NCBI RefSeq assembly: GCF_010727325.1
Contig: NZ_AP022565.1
Location: forward strand, 2,046,001 to 2,110,000
From: Mycolicibacterium alvei
GTDB taxonomy: Bacteria; Actinomycetota; Actinomycetes; Mycobacteriales; Mycobacteriaceae
Reading direction: 5' to 3'
Length of the DNA: 64,000 nt
Program-made: the position numbers and the translations under genes
Notes under the pieces: model-generated
What the model saw: only the letters and a program-made list of their open reading frames with translations
What the model was told of the DNA's origin: nothing
Databases searched by the model: none
Shown: positions 20,286-26,978 of the stretch, piece by piece
How the letters are laid out: every line of letters begins with the position of its first letter
Position numbering within the stretch: position 1 is the first letter of the stretch

Positions 20286-20329
20286 GAAGCGTCGGAAGCA
20301 ATGAGGTTGCGTCGTAGCGTCATCCCACG

Positions 20330-20530
20330 TCACGCTGCGCGTCGGCTACAGCCGAGAATCTCCGGCTCTGCGACATCGGTGACCAGATAATCAGGGCTGT
20401 GCCACAGCAGTTCGGTGAAGGCGTACTCGGTGAGGGCCTGCCGGTGCTGCGATTCGAGAACGTCTGCGATCCGCTCGAAGATGACTTCTCGCCCGCCCTG
20501 GACTGACGGGGATTGCGCTGACCTGGCCAT
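20330..20530 (-). CDS. Small hypothetical protein of the SigF block
   Basis: 66 residues from the ATG at 20530, which follows GAGGTGAGG. The sequence (IFERIADVLESQHRQALTEYAFTELLWHSPDYLVTDV) is mostly helical and carries no known domain. An ABC-like 'YxVTDVAEP' C-terminal strand precedes a basic tail. A consensus SigF promoter lies 32 bases upstream. It is divergent from the diiron-type gene at 20636. Confidence 0.65.
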   Translation of the reverse strand: MARSAQSPSVQGGREVIFERIADVLESQHRQALTEYAFTELLWHSPDYLVTDVAEPEILGCSRRAA

Positions 20531-20561
20531 GTTCCTCACCTCGACTTCGACAGACTGTTAA

Positions 20562-20588
20562 ATACCCCCGCAGGTACCCCGACAAACC
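20562..20588 (-). promoter_or_regulatory. SigF-type promoter for the 66-residue gene
   Basis: Minus strand: GGTTT (complement of 20584-20588), 16-base spacer after GTTT, GGGTAT (20567 to 20562). A full consensus match. Confidence 0.75.
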
Positions 20589-20597
20589 GACACACGG

Positions 20598-20623
20598 GTT
20601 TACCAGAACCCCCTGGCGGGCAT
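20598..20623 (+). promoter_or_regulatory. Divergent SigF-like promoter for the diiron-type gene
   Basis: GTTT (20598-20601), 16 bases, GGGCAT (20618-20623): one mismatch to GGGTAT. The predicted start is about 6 bases before the ATG at 20636, so the transcript would be nearly leaderless. Confidence 0.55.
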
Positions 20624-20635
20624 TCCTCATCCGCC

Positions 20636-21655
20636 ATGACGACGCTCCCCGCCCTTCTGCAACCGGGGCTCCCGTCCGCGAAGGGGCCCATCTCCGCCGC
20701 CCTGATCGAGCGGCTCGGCGACCGTGCACCGCAGAATCATCTCGAGCCGGTCTGGGTGCCGCTGCGCGATGCCGAACCACTCGGCCTGGATGTGCAGCTG
20801 GCCCTCTACATCTGCTACGAACTGCACTACCGGGGCTTCGCCGGCGTCGATCAGGACTGGGAATGGAACGCCGGGCTGCTGCACTTGCGGTCGCAGTTCG
20901 AACGGATCTTTCTTGCGGCGGTCCGCCGCGAGGTCGGCCAGATCGATGCTGACGACACCGCCGAGCGGGAGATGGCGCGCCTGTCGGTCGAGCCCGCCGA
21001 CGGAACCGGCCCGTCGTATCACCTTCGCGATGAGGGCACGTGGGAGCAGATGCGCGAGTACTTCGTACACCGGTCGCTGTACCACCTGAAAGAGGGCGAC
21101 CCGCACGCCTGGTTGATCCCCCGGCTGGGCGGCCAGGCGAAAGCCTCCTTCGTCGCCATCGAGTACGACGAATACGGGGCGGGCTCAGCGAGCCGCCTCC
21201 ACCAGAACCTGTTCGCCGACCTCTTGAGAGAAGCCGACCTGGACGACCGCTACCTCGGCTACCTGGATGCTGTACCGGCTGAAAGCCTGGCGCTGGTCAA
21301 TCTGATGTCGATGTTCGGCTTGCACCGACGACTGCGGGGCGCCGCTGCGGGTCATTTCGCGGCCACCGAGATCACCTCCTCGCCAGGATCGCAGCGGATG
21401 GTCGCCGCCTTGGAGCGCTTGGGCGCTCCCGAGGCGTGTGTGCGGTTCTACCGTGAACACGTTGAGGCCGACGCAGTGCACGAACAGGTTGTCCGTCACG
21501 ACGTGGTGGGCAATCTCGTCAGCCGCGAACCTGAGCTGGACACGGACGTGGTGTTCGGGATTCGAGCCTTCGACGCGCTGGAAGACCGGCTGGCCGCTCA
21601 CTTGATGGAGAGTTGGCAGGCGGGCCGCAGCTCGCTACCCCGGCCGCTTGCCTGA
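20636..21655 (+). CDS. Heme-oxygenase-like diiron protein (iron-containing redox enzyme family)
   Basis: 339 residues. The all-helical sequence carries the ligand pattern of the HDO superfamily (CADD, UndA and others): Glu62/His64 in CYELHYRGF, Glu176 and Glu179 in AIEYDEYGAG, and His275-x3-Asp279-x2-His282 in YREHVEADAVHEQ. HDO proteins bind two metal ions and activate O2 for oxidations; the substrate here is unknown. The 3' end overlaps by 21 bases the convergent CDGSH gene, which is co-transcribed with a methyltransferase. I recall this trio recurring in actinobacterial annotations. A SigF-like promoter precedes it. Confidence 0.82.
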   Translation: MTTLPALLQPGLPSAKGPISAALIERLGDRAPQNHLEPVWVPLRDAEPLGLDVQLALYICYELHYRGFAGVDQDWEWNAGLLHLRSQFERIFLAAVRREVGQIDADDTAEREMARLSVEPADGTGPSYHLRDEGTWEQMREYFVHRSLYHLKEGDPHAWLIPRLGGQAKASFVAIEYDEYGAGSASRLHQNLFADLLREADLDDRYLGYLDAVPAESLALVNLMSMFGLHRRLRGAAAGHFAATEITSSPGSQRMVAALERLGAPEACVRFYREHVEADAVHEQVVRHDVVGNLVSREPELDTDVVFGIRAFDALEDRLAAHLMESWQAGRSSLPRPLA

Positions 21656-21838
21656 TCGCGAAACTTTGCGATGGCTGGTGTCGCACAACGGATAGGACTT
21701 GGACCGTCGGCATGTACAGATGGCTACCATGAACCGATCTGACTCCACGATGCTCCCGTCAGGTAGTTCGATCCGTACCGGCCCCTCGATGAGGATCGGT
21801 CCGCCCTGAACCACCCGCACTTCCCGACGTTCTGTCAT
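21635..21838 (-). CDS. CDGSH-type iron-sulfur protein
   Basis: 67 residues from the ATG at 21838. The [2Fe-2S] binding motif is complete: Cys41-x-Cys43-x2-Ser46-x3-Pro50-x-Cys52-Asp53-x2-His56 (three Cys, one His). The N-terminal part forms beta strands (VVQGGPILIEGPVRIELPDG), as in other short bacterial CDGSH proteins. Such clusters are redox-active and can be transferred. The ATG overlaps the methyltransferase stop (ATGA), so the two are translated together. An electron-transfer or cluster-donor role to the convergent diiron protein is an inference. Confidence 0.88.
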   Translation of the reverse strand: MTERREVRVVQGGPILIEGPVRIELPDGSIVESDRFMVAICTCRRSKSYPLCDTSHRKVSRSGKRPG

Positions 21839-22545
21839 GGCTTGTCCGCCCTGATGACCACCAGTTCCTCTTCGGTCCTGGCATCCGCCAGCCGCCCGGT
21901 TTCGCGAAGCCACCAAGTCTGCGAGTGGAGCACCGGACCGAATGGAATCCGCTGCACGGCAAAAACATCCGCATCGAGTCCGCTTTCACGCAACAGCGTC
22001 ACTGACTGCTCGACGTCGGAGAATTCTGACTGGACCAGAAACAGGGACCCGCCGTCGGCCAGGATGGCCGCGGCCGAGCGGCACAGGGGGTCGAGTACCA
22101 GCCGGCCATCCGAACCACCGTTCCAGGAAGCCGTCGGATCGGTCGACACGACCACTCCCGTGGAGGTATCCGGCGCTACCGGCACGTAGGGCGGATTGCA
22201 CACCACGATATCGAAGGGGTCATCTTCCAGCGCCTGAGTCCAGGAACCGAGCCTGGCATCGACGTCGACCTGTGCGGCGAGCGCGTTGGCCCGGGTACAG
22301 CGGATCGCGCTGGGCGAAATGTCCAGCGCCGCCACTGCGCTGGCCCCGAGATTGGCCGCAGCGATGGCAACCACTCCGCTCCCGGCACACAGGTCCACCA
22401 CAGTGCGGCCCGCCACTGCCCCACTTCGCTCCAGCGCTTCGACCAGCAACCAGGAGTCGTGCTGGGGCCGGTAAACACCCTCAGCGCCAACGGCAATGGT
22501 CTCTACGGCCATTTCAGCAGCCAATTCGCTTCTTCTGGACAGCAC
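21835..22545 (-). CDS. HemK/MTQ2-like class I SAM methyltransferase
   Basis: 236 residues if the GTG at 22545 is used; an ATG at 22512 (MAVETIAVG) is the alternative. SAM-binding motif I is DLCAGSGVVAI (51-61), and the catalytic NPPYVP (117-122) is typical of enzymes methylating glutamine or adenine amide/amino nitrogens. The short N terminus (GVYRPQHDSWLLVEAL) is like HemK2/MTQ2 rather than PrmC, which has a long N-terminal domain. It starts 10 bases after a SigF promoter, so GTG use would be nearly leaderless. A CDGSH gene follows with overlap. The methylation target is unknown. Confidence 0.83.
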   Translation of the reverse strand: MLSRRSELAAEMAVETIAVGAEGVYRPQHDSWLLVEALERSGAVAGRTVVDLCAGSGVVAIAAANLGASAVAALDISPSAIRCTRANALAAQVDVDARLGSWTQALEDDPFDIVVCNPPYVPVAPDTSTGVVVSTDPTASWNGGSDGRLVLDPLCRSAAAILADGGSLFLVQSEFSDVEQSVTLLRESGLDADVFAVQRIPFGPVLHSQTWWLRETGRLADARTEEELVVIRADKP

Positions 22546-22554
22546 CCCTGTTCG

Positions 22555-22579
22555 GTACCCACCCGAGCATTTCGCAAAC
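22555..22579 (-). promoter_or_regulatory. SigF-type promoter of the methyltransferase/CDGSH operon
   Basis: Minus strand: GTTT (complement of 22576-22579), 15-base spacer, GGGTAC (22560 to 22555). The predicted start point is 3 to 4 bases before the GTG at 22545. Confidence 0.72.
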
Positions 22580-22705
22580 TTCCCTGGCGGGTAAAACTCC
22601 GTTCGTCACGTCACGTTTGAGGCCGCCGCATCTGGGAAATCCAGGGGGTGCGTGGAGAAGCCGCGTAGTAATCACCAATCCACTCCAGAAGCGGAAAGGT
22701 ACAGC

Positions 22706-22948
22706 ATGACCGAGAAGAACTCAGGACCCGAAGAAGGCATCAAGGGCGTCGTCGAGGATGTCAAGGGCAAGGCGAAGGAAGCAGTCGGCACCGTGACCGG
22801 CCGCGAAGACCTTGTGCGCGAGGGCAAAGCCCAGCAGGACAAGGCCGACGCTCAGCGCGAGGTCGCCAAGAAGGAGGCTGAAGCTGAGTCGGCTCGGGCG
22901 GGCGCCAAGGCTGCCGAGAAGCGTGAGCAGGCGCATCAGCGTCCCTAG
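22706..22948 (+). CDS. CsbD-family stress protein
   Basis: 80 residues from the ATG at 22706 (AAAGG upstream). It has the CsbD core GIKGVVEDVKGKAKEAVGTVTGREDLVREGKAQQ, followed by a charged helical tail of Ala/Glu/Lys/Arg. CsbD proteins belong to the general stress regulon (SigB in Bacillus); their molecular role is unclear. A weak SigF-like element (GTTT 22615-22618, GGGAAA 22634-22639) lies upstream. The transcript ends at the strong hairpin shared with the convergent usfY copy 2. Confidence 0.85.
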   Translation: MTEKNSGPEEGIKGVVEDVKGKAKEAVGTVTGREDLVREGKAQQDKADAQREVAKKEAEAESARAGAKAAEKREQAHQRP

Positions 22949-22963
22949 CGCGGCCTGATTGAC

Positions 22964-22999
22964 GAGATGGGCCCAGCCAACGTCGGCTGGGCCCATCTC
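22964..22999. terminator. Bidirectional terminator
   Basis: A perfect 15-base stem (22964-22978 with 22985-22999) and 6-base loop lies between the convergent csbD-like and usfY copy 2 genes, 15 and 13 bases from their stops. Confidence 0.8.
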
Positions 23000-23012
23000 T
23001 CATGTTCTCAGT

Positions 23013-23321
23013 TCAGCTGTTCGGTGCTTGCCTGATCACCTCGGGGTGCTCTGCGTACCAACGTTCTTCGATACGCCGCACGCGGAGGTGCGCGACGGCG
23101 AGCCACAGCCCGCCGGCCAGCAGGCCCACAGCAGCCAGGATCGCGAGCAGTACCCCGATGCCGGTGTTGCCGGTCGCGAAGCCCACCAGACACGCGACGA
23201 ACATGACCACACCGAGGCCCACCAGAACCAACGCGGGCATGTTGCGGTTGTCCTTCATCGACTCGCCGGCATGCGGCCGGGTAGTCCGGGTGTGGTCGAC
23301 AGGATCGTCGGGACCCTTCAT
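23013..23321 (-). CDS. UsfY-family membrane protein (copy 2)
   Basis: 102 residues, the same length and layout as the copy at 17278-17586: KGPDDPVDHTRTTRPHAGESMKDN, two transmembrane helices, then HLRVRRIEERWYAEHPEVIRQ. The ATG at 23321 follows GGGAG. Large shared segments (RTTRPHAGESMKDN, HLRVRRIE) show a within-locus duplication. It is 13 bases downstream of the flavodoxin-like remnant on the same strand, suggesting that the two were once an operon. Function unknown. Confidence 0.85.
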   Translation of the reverse strand: MKGPDDPVDHTRTTRPHAGESMKDNRNMPALVLVGLGVVMFVACLVGFATGNTGIGVLLAILAAVGLLAGGLWLAVAHLRVRRIEERWYAEHPEVIRQAPNS

Positions 23322-23334
23322 CGTTTCTCCCATC

Positions 23335-23677
23335 TCACTCGTAACGCGGGTACTGGCCCATCTTGAGCAGTCCCGCCAGGTGCGCGGCGTTATGCGCCGC
23401 CGCGCCGGTGGCAGCGGCGACCGAGTCAGGCACCTCGTCGAGATCCTGGTAATCGGTGCCGTGCATGGTCGAGGACCTTCGTTCGGACCTCCGGCCACTG
23501 GTCGTCACCGCCCATGTCAGCCTCGACGCCGGGTTCGATGACGTAGTCGGCGCACCGCAGCGAGTCCGTGCGGACCCCGAGCACACCAAGGCTGTCCAGG
23601 ACCGGATCCGCGATCAGCTCGCTGCTGGACTCCGCTGGTCGACGCTTGAGACTGCAGACCAGGGCCAATGCGGTCAA
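23335..23677 (-). pseudogene. Flavodoxin-family NAD(P)H:FMN reductase with its middle deleted
   Basis: The N-terminal frame (23677 down to about 23470) reads LALVCSLKRRPAESSSELIA and GVEADMGGDDQWPEVRTKVLD, the FMN-binding start of a flavodoxin-like reductase. In a different frame from about 23466 the sequence continues MHGTDYQDLDEVPDSVAAAT to KMGQYPRYE, which is the C-terminal end of the same family. The centre, normally about 85-90 residues with the TPTWLGH flavin loop and dimer core, is absent. The join lies near 23465-23475 and shifts the frame. No functional flavoprotein can be made. The N-terminal start is also unclear (TTG at 23677). Confidence 0.75.
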
Positions 23678-23749
23678 GGTCGGTCGTCACGAGTCATCTC
23701 CTGAGTTGGCTTCGAGCAGCGCCGGGAGACTTCCCTGGACGGGGCCGGG

Positions 23750-24435
23750 CTAAACCTCCGGCCCGACCCGCTGGTGGGCGGTGAGTAACAGCCGATCCAG
23801 GACCACACGGCTGGGCAGCGTCTCGGCGTAGTCGAGATCCAGGAAATCCTTGGCGAGCTGCTCGGCCAGACGACGTAGTTTCGTGTTGGTTTCCTGCGAC
23901 CGCCACTTCAGCAGCTCGAACGCCGCATCCGCATTGATCCGGTAGATCAGCATCAGCATGCCCTTGGCCTGCTCGATGGCGCCGCGGGCCTCGGCGATCT
24001 CGGCCACCACCTCACTGAGGGCATCCTCGCGTGCCTGCGTGACCGACGGCGAGACGTCGACGTAGAAGCCATGCGTTCCGATGACGGCGCCGGTGTCGTC
24101 GACCAACTCATCGCCGACCACGACGACGTGGTGGACATCGCCGGCCGTATCGATGATGCGATGCCGGGTGCTGAACGCGCTCGAGGTGCGTCGGATTTCC
24201 AGCAGGGTCGCTGCGACCTGACCGTAATCCTCGGGGTGCTTTGAGAGAGCACCAGCTCGGTCGTCGGGTGTGCGGTGCCGGGCTCATATCCGTGCATCCG
24301 CTCCACCTGCGGCGACCACTCCCAGCGCTCGTCGGCGAAAAAGAACCGGAACCAGCCGACGCGTTGCGCCTCGCCGCCGGCGAACGCATGCTCGATCGGC
24401 GACTCGGGGTTCTCCGCAGCGGGATCACTCGTCAC
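23750..24435 (-). pseudogene. PAS-ANTAR regulator, frame broken
   Basis: The frame from 24435 encodes a PAS-3 start (RVGWFRFFFADERWEWSPQVERMHGYEPG) and leaves the correct frame near 24240-24245. There, adding one A to the AAA of CTCAAAGCAC would restore HPEDYGQVAATLLEIRRT. The second frame carries the rest of the PAS domain (DELVDDTGAVIGTHGFYVDV) and a C-terminal ANTAR domain (IAEARGAIEQAKGMLMLIYRINADAAFELL). ANTAR proteins bind paired hairpins in nascent RNA and prevent termination. Either a one-base deletion or a sequencing error. Whole length would be about 229 residues. Confidence 0.75.
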
Positions 24436-24506
24436 GGACTGAGACTATCGCGCCACGACGGCAGCGGCTCGACCGATTGTCACAGCTGAGGTCTACATTC
24501 GGCGCC

Positions 24507-25070
24507 GTGAGACGGCTTCGGATCAAGCTCTTCGTCGCGGCCGGTGCGGCGGCTGCGATCGCGAGTCATCTGGCAGGCGCCGGCGTGGCGTGGAATCTGG
24601 CCATCGGTGTCCTGGTGCCGCTGGTCCTGGTCGCCACGCCACGCCTCCTGCTGGGCGCATTCCGTGGGGCCGTCACTCCCAGCGCCCGTGAGCAGGCGGC
24701 GACCGAGATGACCGGGCTGGAGTTCGAGGACCACGTGGCCCACGTCGCACGAAAGTGTGGGTTGCCGGTGGCGATGACTCCGCTCACCGGTGACTGGGGC
24801 GTCGATCTGATCGTCGGACACCGGCCGAACCGGATTGCGGTGCAGTGCAAACGACTGTCCCGGCCGGTGGGAGCGGGCGCCGTGCAGGAGGTTGTCGCGG
24901 GTGCGCCGATGCAGGATTGCACCAGGACCATGGTGGTGACCAACAACGAATTCACGCCGGCCGCACGTAAACTCGCCGAGCTTCACGGTTGCGACCTGGT
25001 GGGCGGAACCGACCTGCCGAGGCTCAAGTCGATCCTGCGTCGCGCTGCGGCGCCAGACGTCGCGACTTAG
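24507..25070 (+). CDS. Membrane-anchored Mrr-like restriction endonuclease-fold protein
   Basis: 187 residues from the GTG at 24507. Two N-terminal transmembrane helices (about 8-26 and 29-48) are followed by an Mrr-cat domain with the PD-(D/E)xK variant core: EFEDHVAHVARKCG, GDWGVDLIVGH (catalytic Asp) and IAVQCKRLSRPVG (QxK). The end (AGAPMQDCTRTMVVTNNEFTPAARKLAELHGCDLVGG) is the usual Mrr-like C-terminal region. A nuclease at the membrane could act on incoming or damaged DNA; that role is inference. The stop overlaps lat by 4 bases on the opposite strand. Confidence 0.82.
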   Translation: MRRLRIKLFVAAGAAAAIASHLAGAGVAWNLAIGVLVPLVLVATPRLLLGAFRGAVTPSAREQAATEMTGLEFEDHVAHVARKCGLPVAMTPLTGDWGVDLIVGHRPNRIAVQCKRLSRPVGAGAVQEVVAGAPMQDCTRTMVVTNNEFTPAARKLAELHGCDLVGGTDLPRLKSILRRAAAPDVAT

Positions 25071-26401
25071 TCCGTCAGAGGCGATCGCAACGCCGCCCGC
25101 ACAGTATCGAGGCACGCGTCGATCTCCTCGCGCGTCACAGTCAGCGCCGGCCGGAACCGTACCGAGTCGGGCCCGCTCGACAGCATGATGACGTGGTTGC
25201 CCCACAGCCGCCGAATCAGCTCATCGCGCGCGGCGGCGGTGGGCAGGCTGAACGCACACATCAGACCCCGGCCACGGGGGTCGAGCACGGTGTCAGGGAA
25301 ATCCGTTGCCAGTTTGTGCAACTGGCCGCGGAGATAGTCGCCGGTCACCGCGGCATTGCGGAACAGATCCTCGGACTCGATGACCTCGAGGATGCGCCGC
25401 GAGCGCACCATGTCCACCAGGTTGCCACCCCAGGTCGAGTTGATCCGCGAGCTCAACATGAAGACGTTGTCGGCGACCTCGTCCACCCGCCGACCGGCCA
25501 TCACGCCACATACCTGAGTCTTCTTGCCGAAGGCCACCACATCCGGCGTGACCCCCACCTGCTGGTAGGCCCAGGCAGTTCCGGTGATACCGCAGCCGGT
25601 CTGCACCTCGTCGAAGATCAGCAAGGCGTCGAATTCGTCGCACAGTTCCCGCATCGCGGCGAAGAACTGCGGCCGCATGTGCCGGTCGCCACCCTCACCC
25701 TGAATCGGCTCGGCGATGAAGCAGGCGATGTCGTGCGGGGCGGCCTCGAACGCGGTTCTCGCCTGACGTAGCGAATCAGCTTCGAGTGCAGCGATATCCA
25801 CGCCCGGACGAAGGTATGGGGCATCGATACGTGGCCAGTCGAACTTCGGGAAGCGGGCCACCTTGACCGGATCGGTGTTGGTCAGCGACATCGTGTATCC
25901 GCTGCGGCCGTGAAAGGCTCCGCGAAGATGCAGCACCTTGGTGCCGAGGTCGGGGTCGATCCCGTGAGACTCGTTGTGGCGGCTCTTCCAGTCGAAGGCC
26001 ACCTTGAGCGCGTTCTCGACCGCCAGAGCTCCGCCGTCGACGAAGAACAGGTGCGGCAGGTCCGGGTCGCCGAGCACGCGGCGGAAGGTGTCGACGAAGC
26101 GGGCCATCGGCACGCTGTAGATGTCGGAATTGCTCGGCTTGTTCACCGCGGCCCGGGTCAGCTCCGCACGGAACTCACCATCGTCGGCCAGCGCCGGATG
26201 GTTCATCCCGAGCGCGGATGAGGCGAAGAAGGTGAACATGTCCAGGAAGCGCGCGCCGGTGCGCGCATCCACCAGATAGGAACCCCGCGAGTGGTCCAGG
26301 TCGAGAACGAAGTCGAAACCGTCGGTCAGGATGCTGCGCGCCAGGACCGCTCGCACCCGGTCAGGCGTCACGTGCGGCGTGGTCGTCAGCACTGCAGTCA
26401 T
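25067..26401 (-). CDS. lat: L-lysine 6-aminotransferase
   Basis: 444 residues, a class III PLP aminotransferase. It has FFVDGGALAVENALKVAFDWK, the LIFDEVQTGCGITG strand with the PLP ring Asp, and VVAFGKKTQVCG with the Schiff-base lysine. Lat transfers the epsilon-amino group of lysine to 2-oxoglutarate, giving piperideine-6-carboxylate, which Pcd (26979-28529) oxidises to 2-aminoadipate. It is strongly induced in persisting M. tuberculosis (Rv3290c). The LrpA regulator gene ends 52 bases upstream, and a perfect palindrome in that gap is a likely operator. Confidence 0.94.
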   Translation of the reverse strand: MTAVLTTTPHVTPDRVRAVLARSILTDGFDFVLDLDHSRGSYLVDARTGARFLDMFTFFASSALGMNHPALADDGEFRAELTRAAVNKPSNSDIYSVPMARFVDTFRRVLGDPDLPHLFFVDGGALAVENALKVAFDWKSRHNESHGIDPDLGTKVLHLRGAFHGRSGYTMSLTNTDPVKVARFPKFDWPRIDAPYLRPGVDIAALEADSLRQARTAFEAAPHDIACFIAEPIQGEGGDRHMRPQFFAAMRELCDEFDALLIFDEVQTGCGITGTAWAYQQVGVTPDVVAFGKKTQVCGVMAGRRVDEVADNVFMLSSRINSTWGGNLVDMVRSRRILEVIESEDLFRNAAVTGDYLRGQLHKLATDFPDTVLDPRGRGLMCAFSLPTAAARDELIRRLWGNHVIMLSSGPDSVRFRPALTVTREEIDACLDTVRAALRSPLTD

Positions 26402-26444
26402 GACGCCATCCTAGCGGATTTTTTACGGCAGTTATCGCATCTGA

Positions 26445-26459
26445 CCGTAACAGTTACGG
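26445..26459. promoter_or_regulatory. Palindromic Lrp-type operator before lat
   Basis: CCGTAAC (26445-26451), one base, GTTACGG (26453-26459): a perfect inverted repeat with 7-base arms. It overlaps the lrpA stop codon and lies 44 bases upstream of the lat ATG. A related TTACGGCAGTTA is at 26423-26434. Lrp/AsnC proteins bind such short palindromes. Confidence 0.6.
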
Positions 26460-26918
26460 AACATAGTTCCGATCACTGTAAAATGTTTGCAAGATGATCG
26501 TGCTTCGGGTGCGGACGTTGGCTGCGGTCCTGATCCGCTGGAGCAGGTCCTCCAGGGCCCGGGCCGAGGCGACCCGGACCAGCAGGACGTAGCTCTCCTC
26601 ACCGGCCACCGAGTGGCACGATTCGATTTCGGGGATGCCCTGCAACCGGGTGGGTGCATCATCGGGTTGAGACGGATCGAGAGGGGTGATGGCGACGAAC
26701 GCCGAGAGCATGTTGCCCAGCGCCTCAGGATTGAGCCGCGCCGCGTACCCGGTCACCACTCCCCGCGACTCCAACCGGCGCACGCGTGCCTGCACCGCAG
26801 AGACCGACAACCCGGCCGCCGATGCCAGTTGCGCCAGCGTGGCCCTGCCGTCGGCGACCAGCGCCCGGACCAGCTTCCGGTCGGTGTCGTCCAGCACGTA
26901 TTCGTCGGCTTCACCCAT
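26454..26918 (-). CDS. lrpA: Lrp/AsnC-family regulator of lysine catabolism
   Basis: 154 residues from the ATG at 26918 (GGGGGAG upstream). The N-terminal winged HTH is LDDTDRKLVRALVADGRATLAQLASAAGLSVSAVQARVRRLESRG. The C-terminal RAM effector domain follows (LSAFVAITPLDPSQPD, IPEIESCHSVAGEESYVLLVRV). M. tuberculosis LrpA (Rv3291c) binds the lat promoter and responds to amino acids. It is divergent from pcd (60-base gap) and directly upstream of lat, so it is placed to control both. Confidence 0.93.
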   Translation of the reverse strand: MGEADEYVLDDTDRKLVRALVADGRATLAQLASAAGLSVSAVQARVRRLESRGVVTGYAARLNPEALGNMLSAFVAITPLDPSQPDDAPTRLQGIPEIESCHSVAGEESYVLLVRVASARALEDLLQRIRTAANVRTRSTIILQTFYSDRNYVP

Positions 26919-26978
26919 GGCCCGCACTGTAACTCCCCCGGCCGATCCGGCACCGCTGCCAAACCAGAAAGGCACCCG

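Noticed and set aside
22615..22639. GTTT-N15-GGGAAA before the csbD-like gene as a firm SigF promoter
   Set aside because: The -10 departs from GGGTA at the fourth base; it is possible but too weak to list as a feature.
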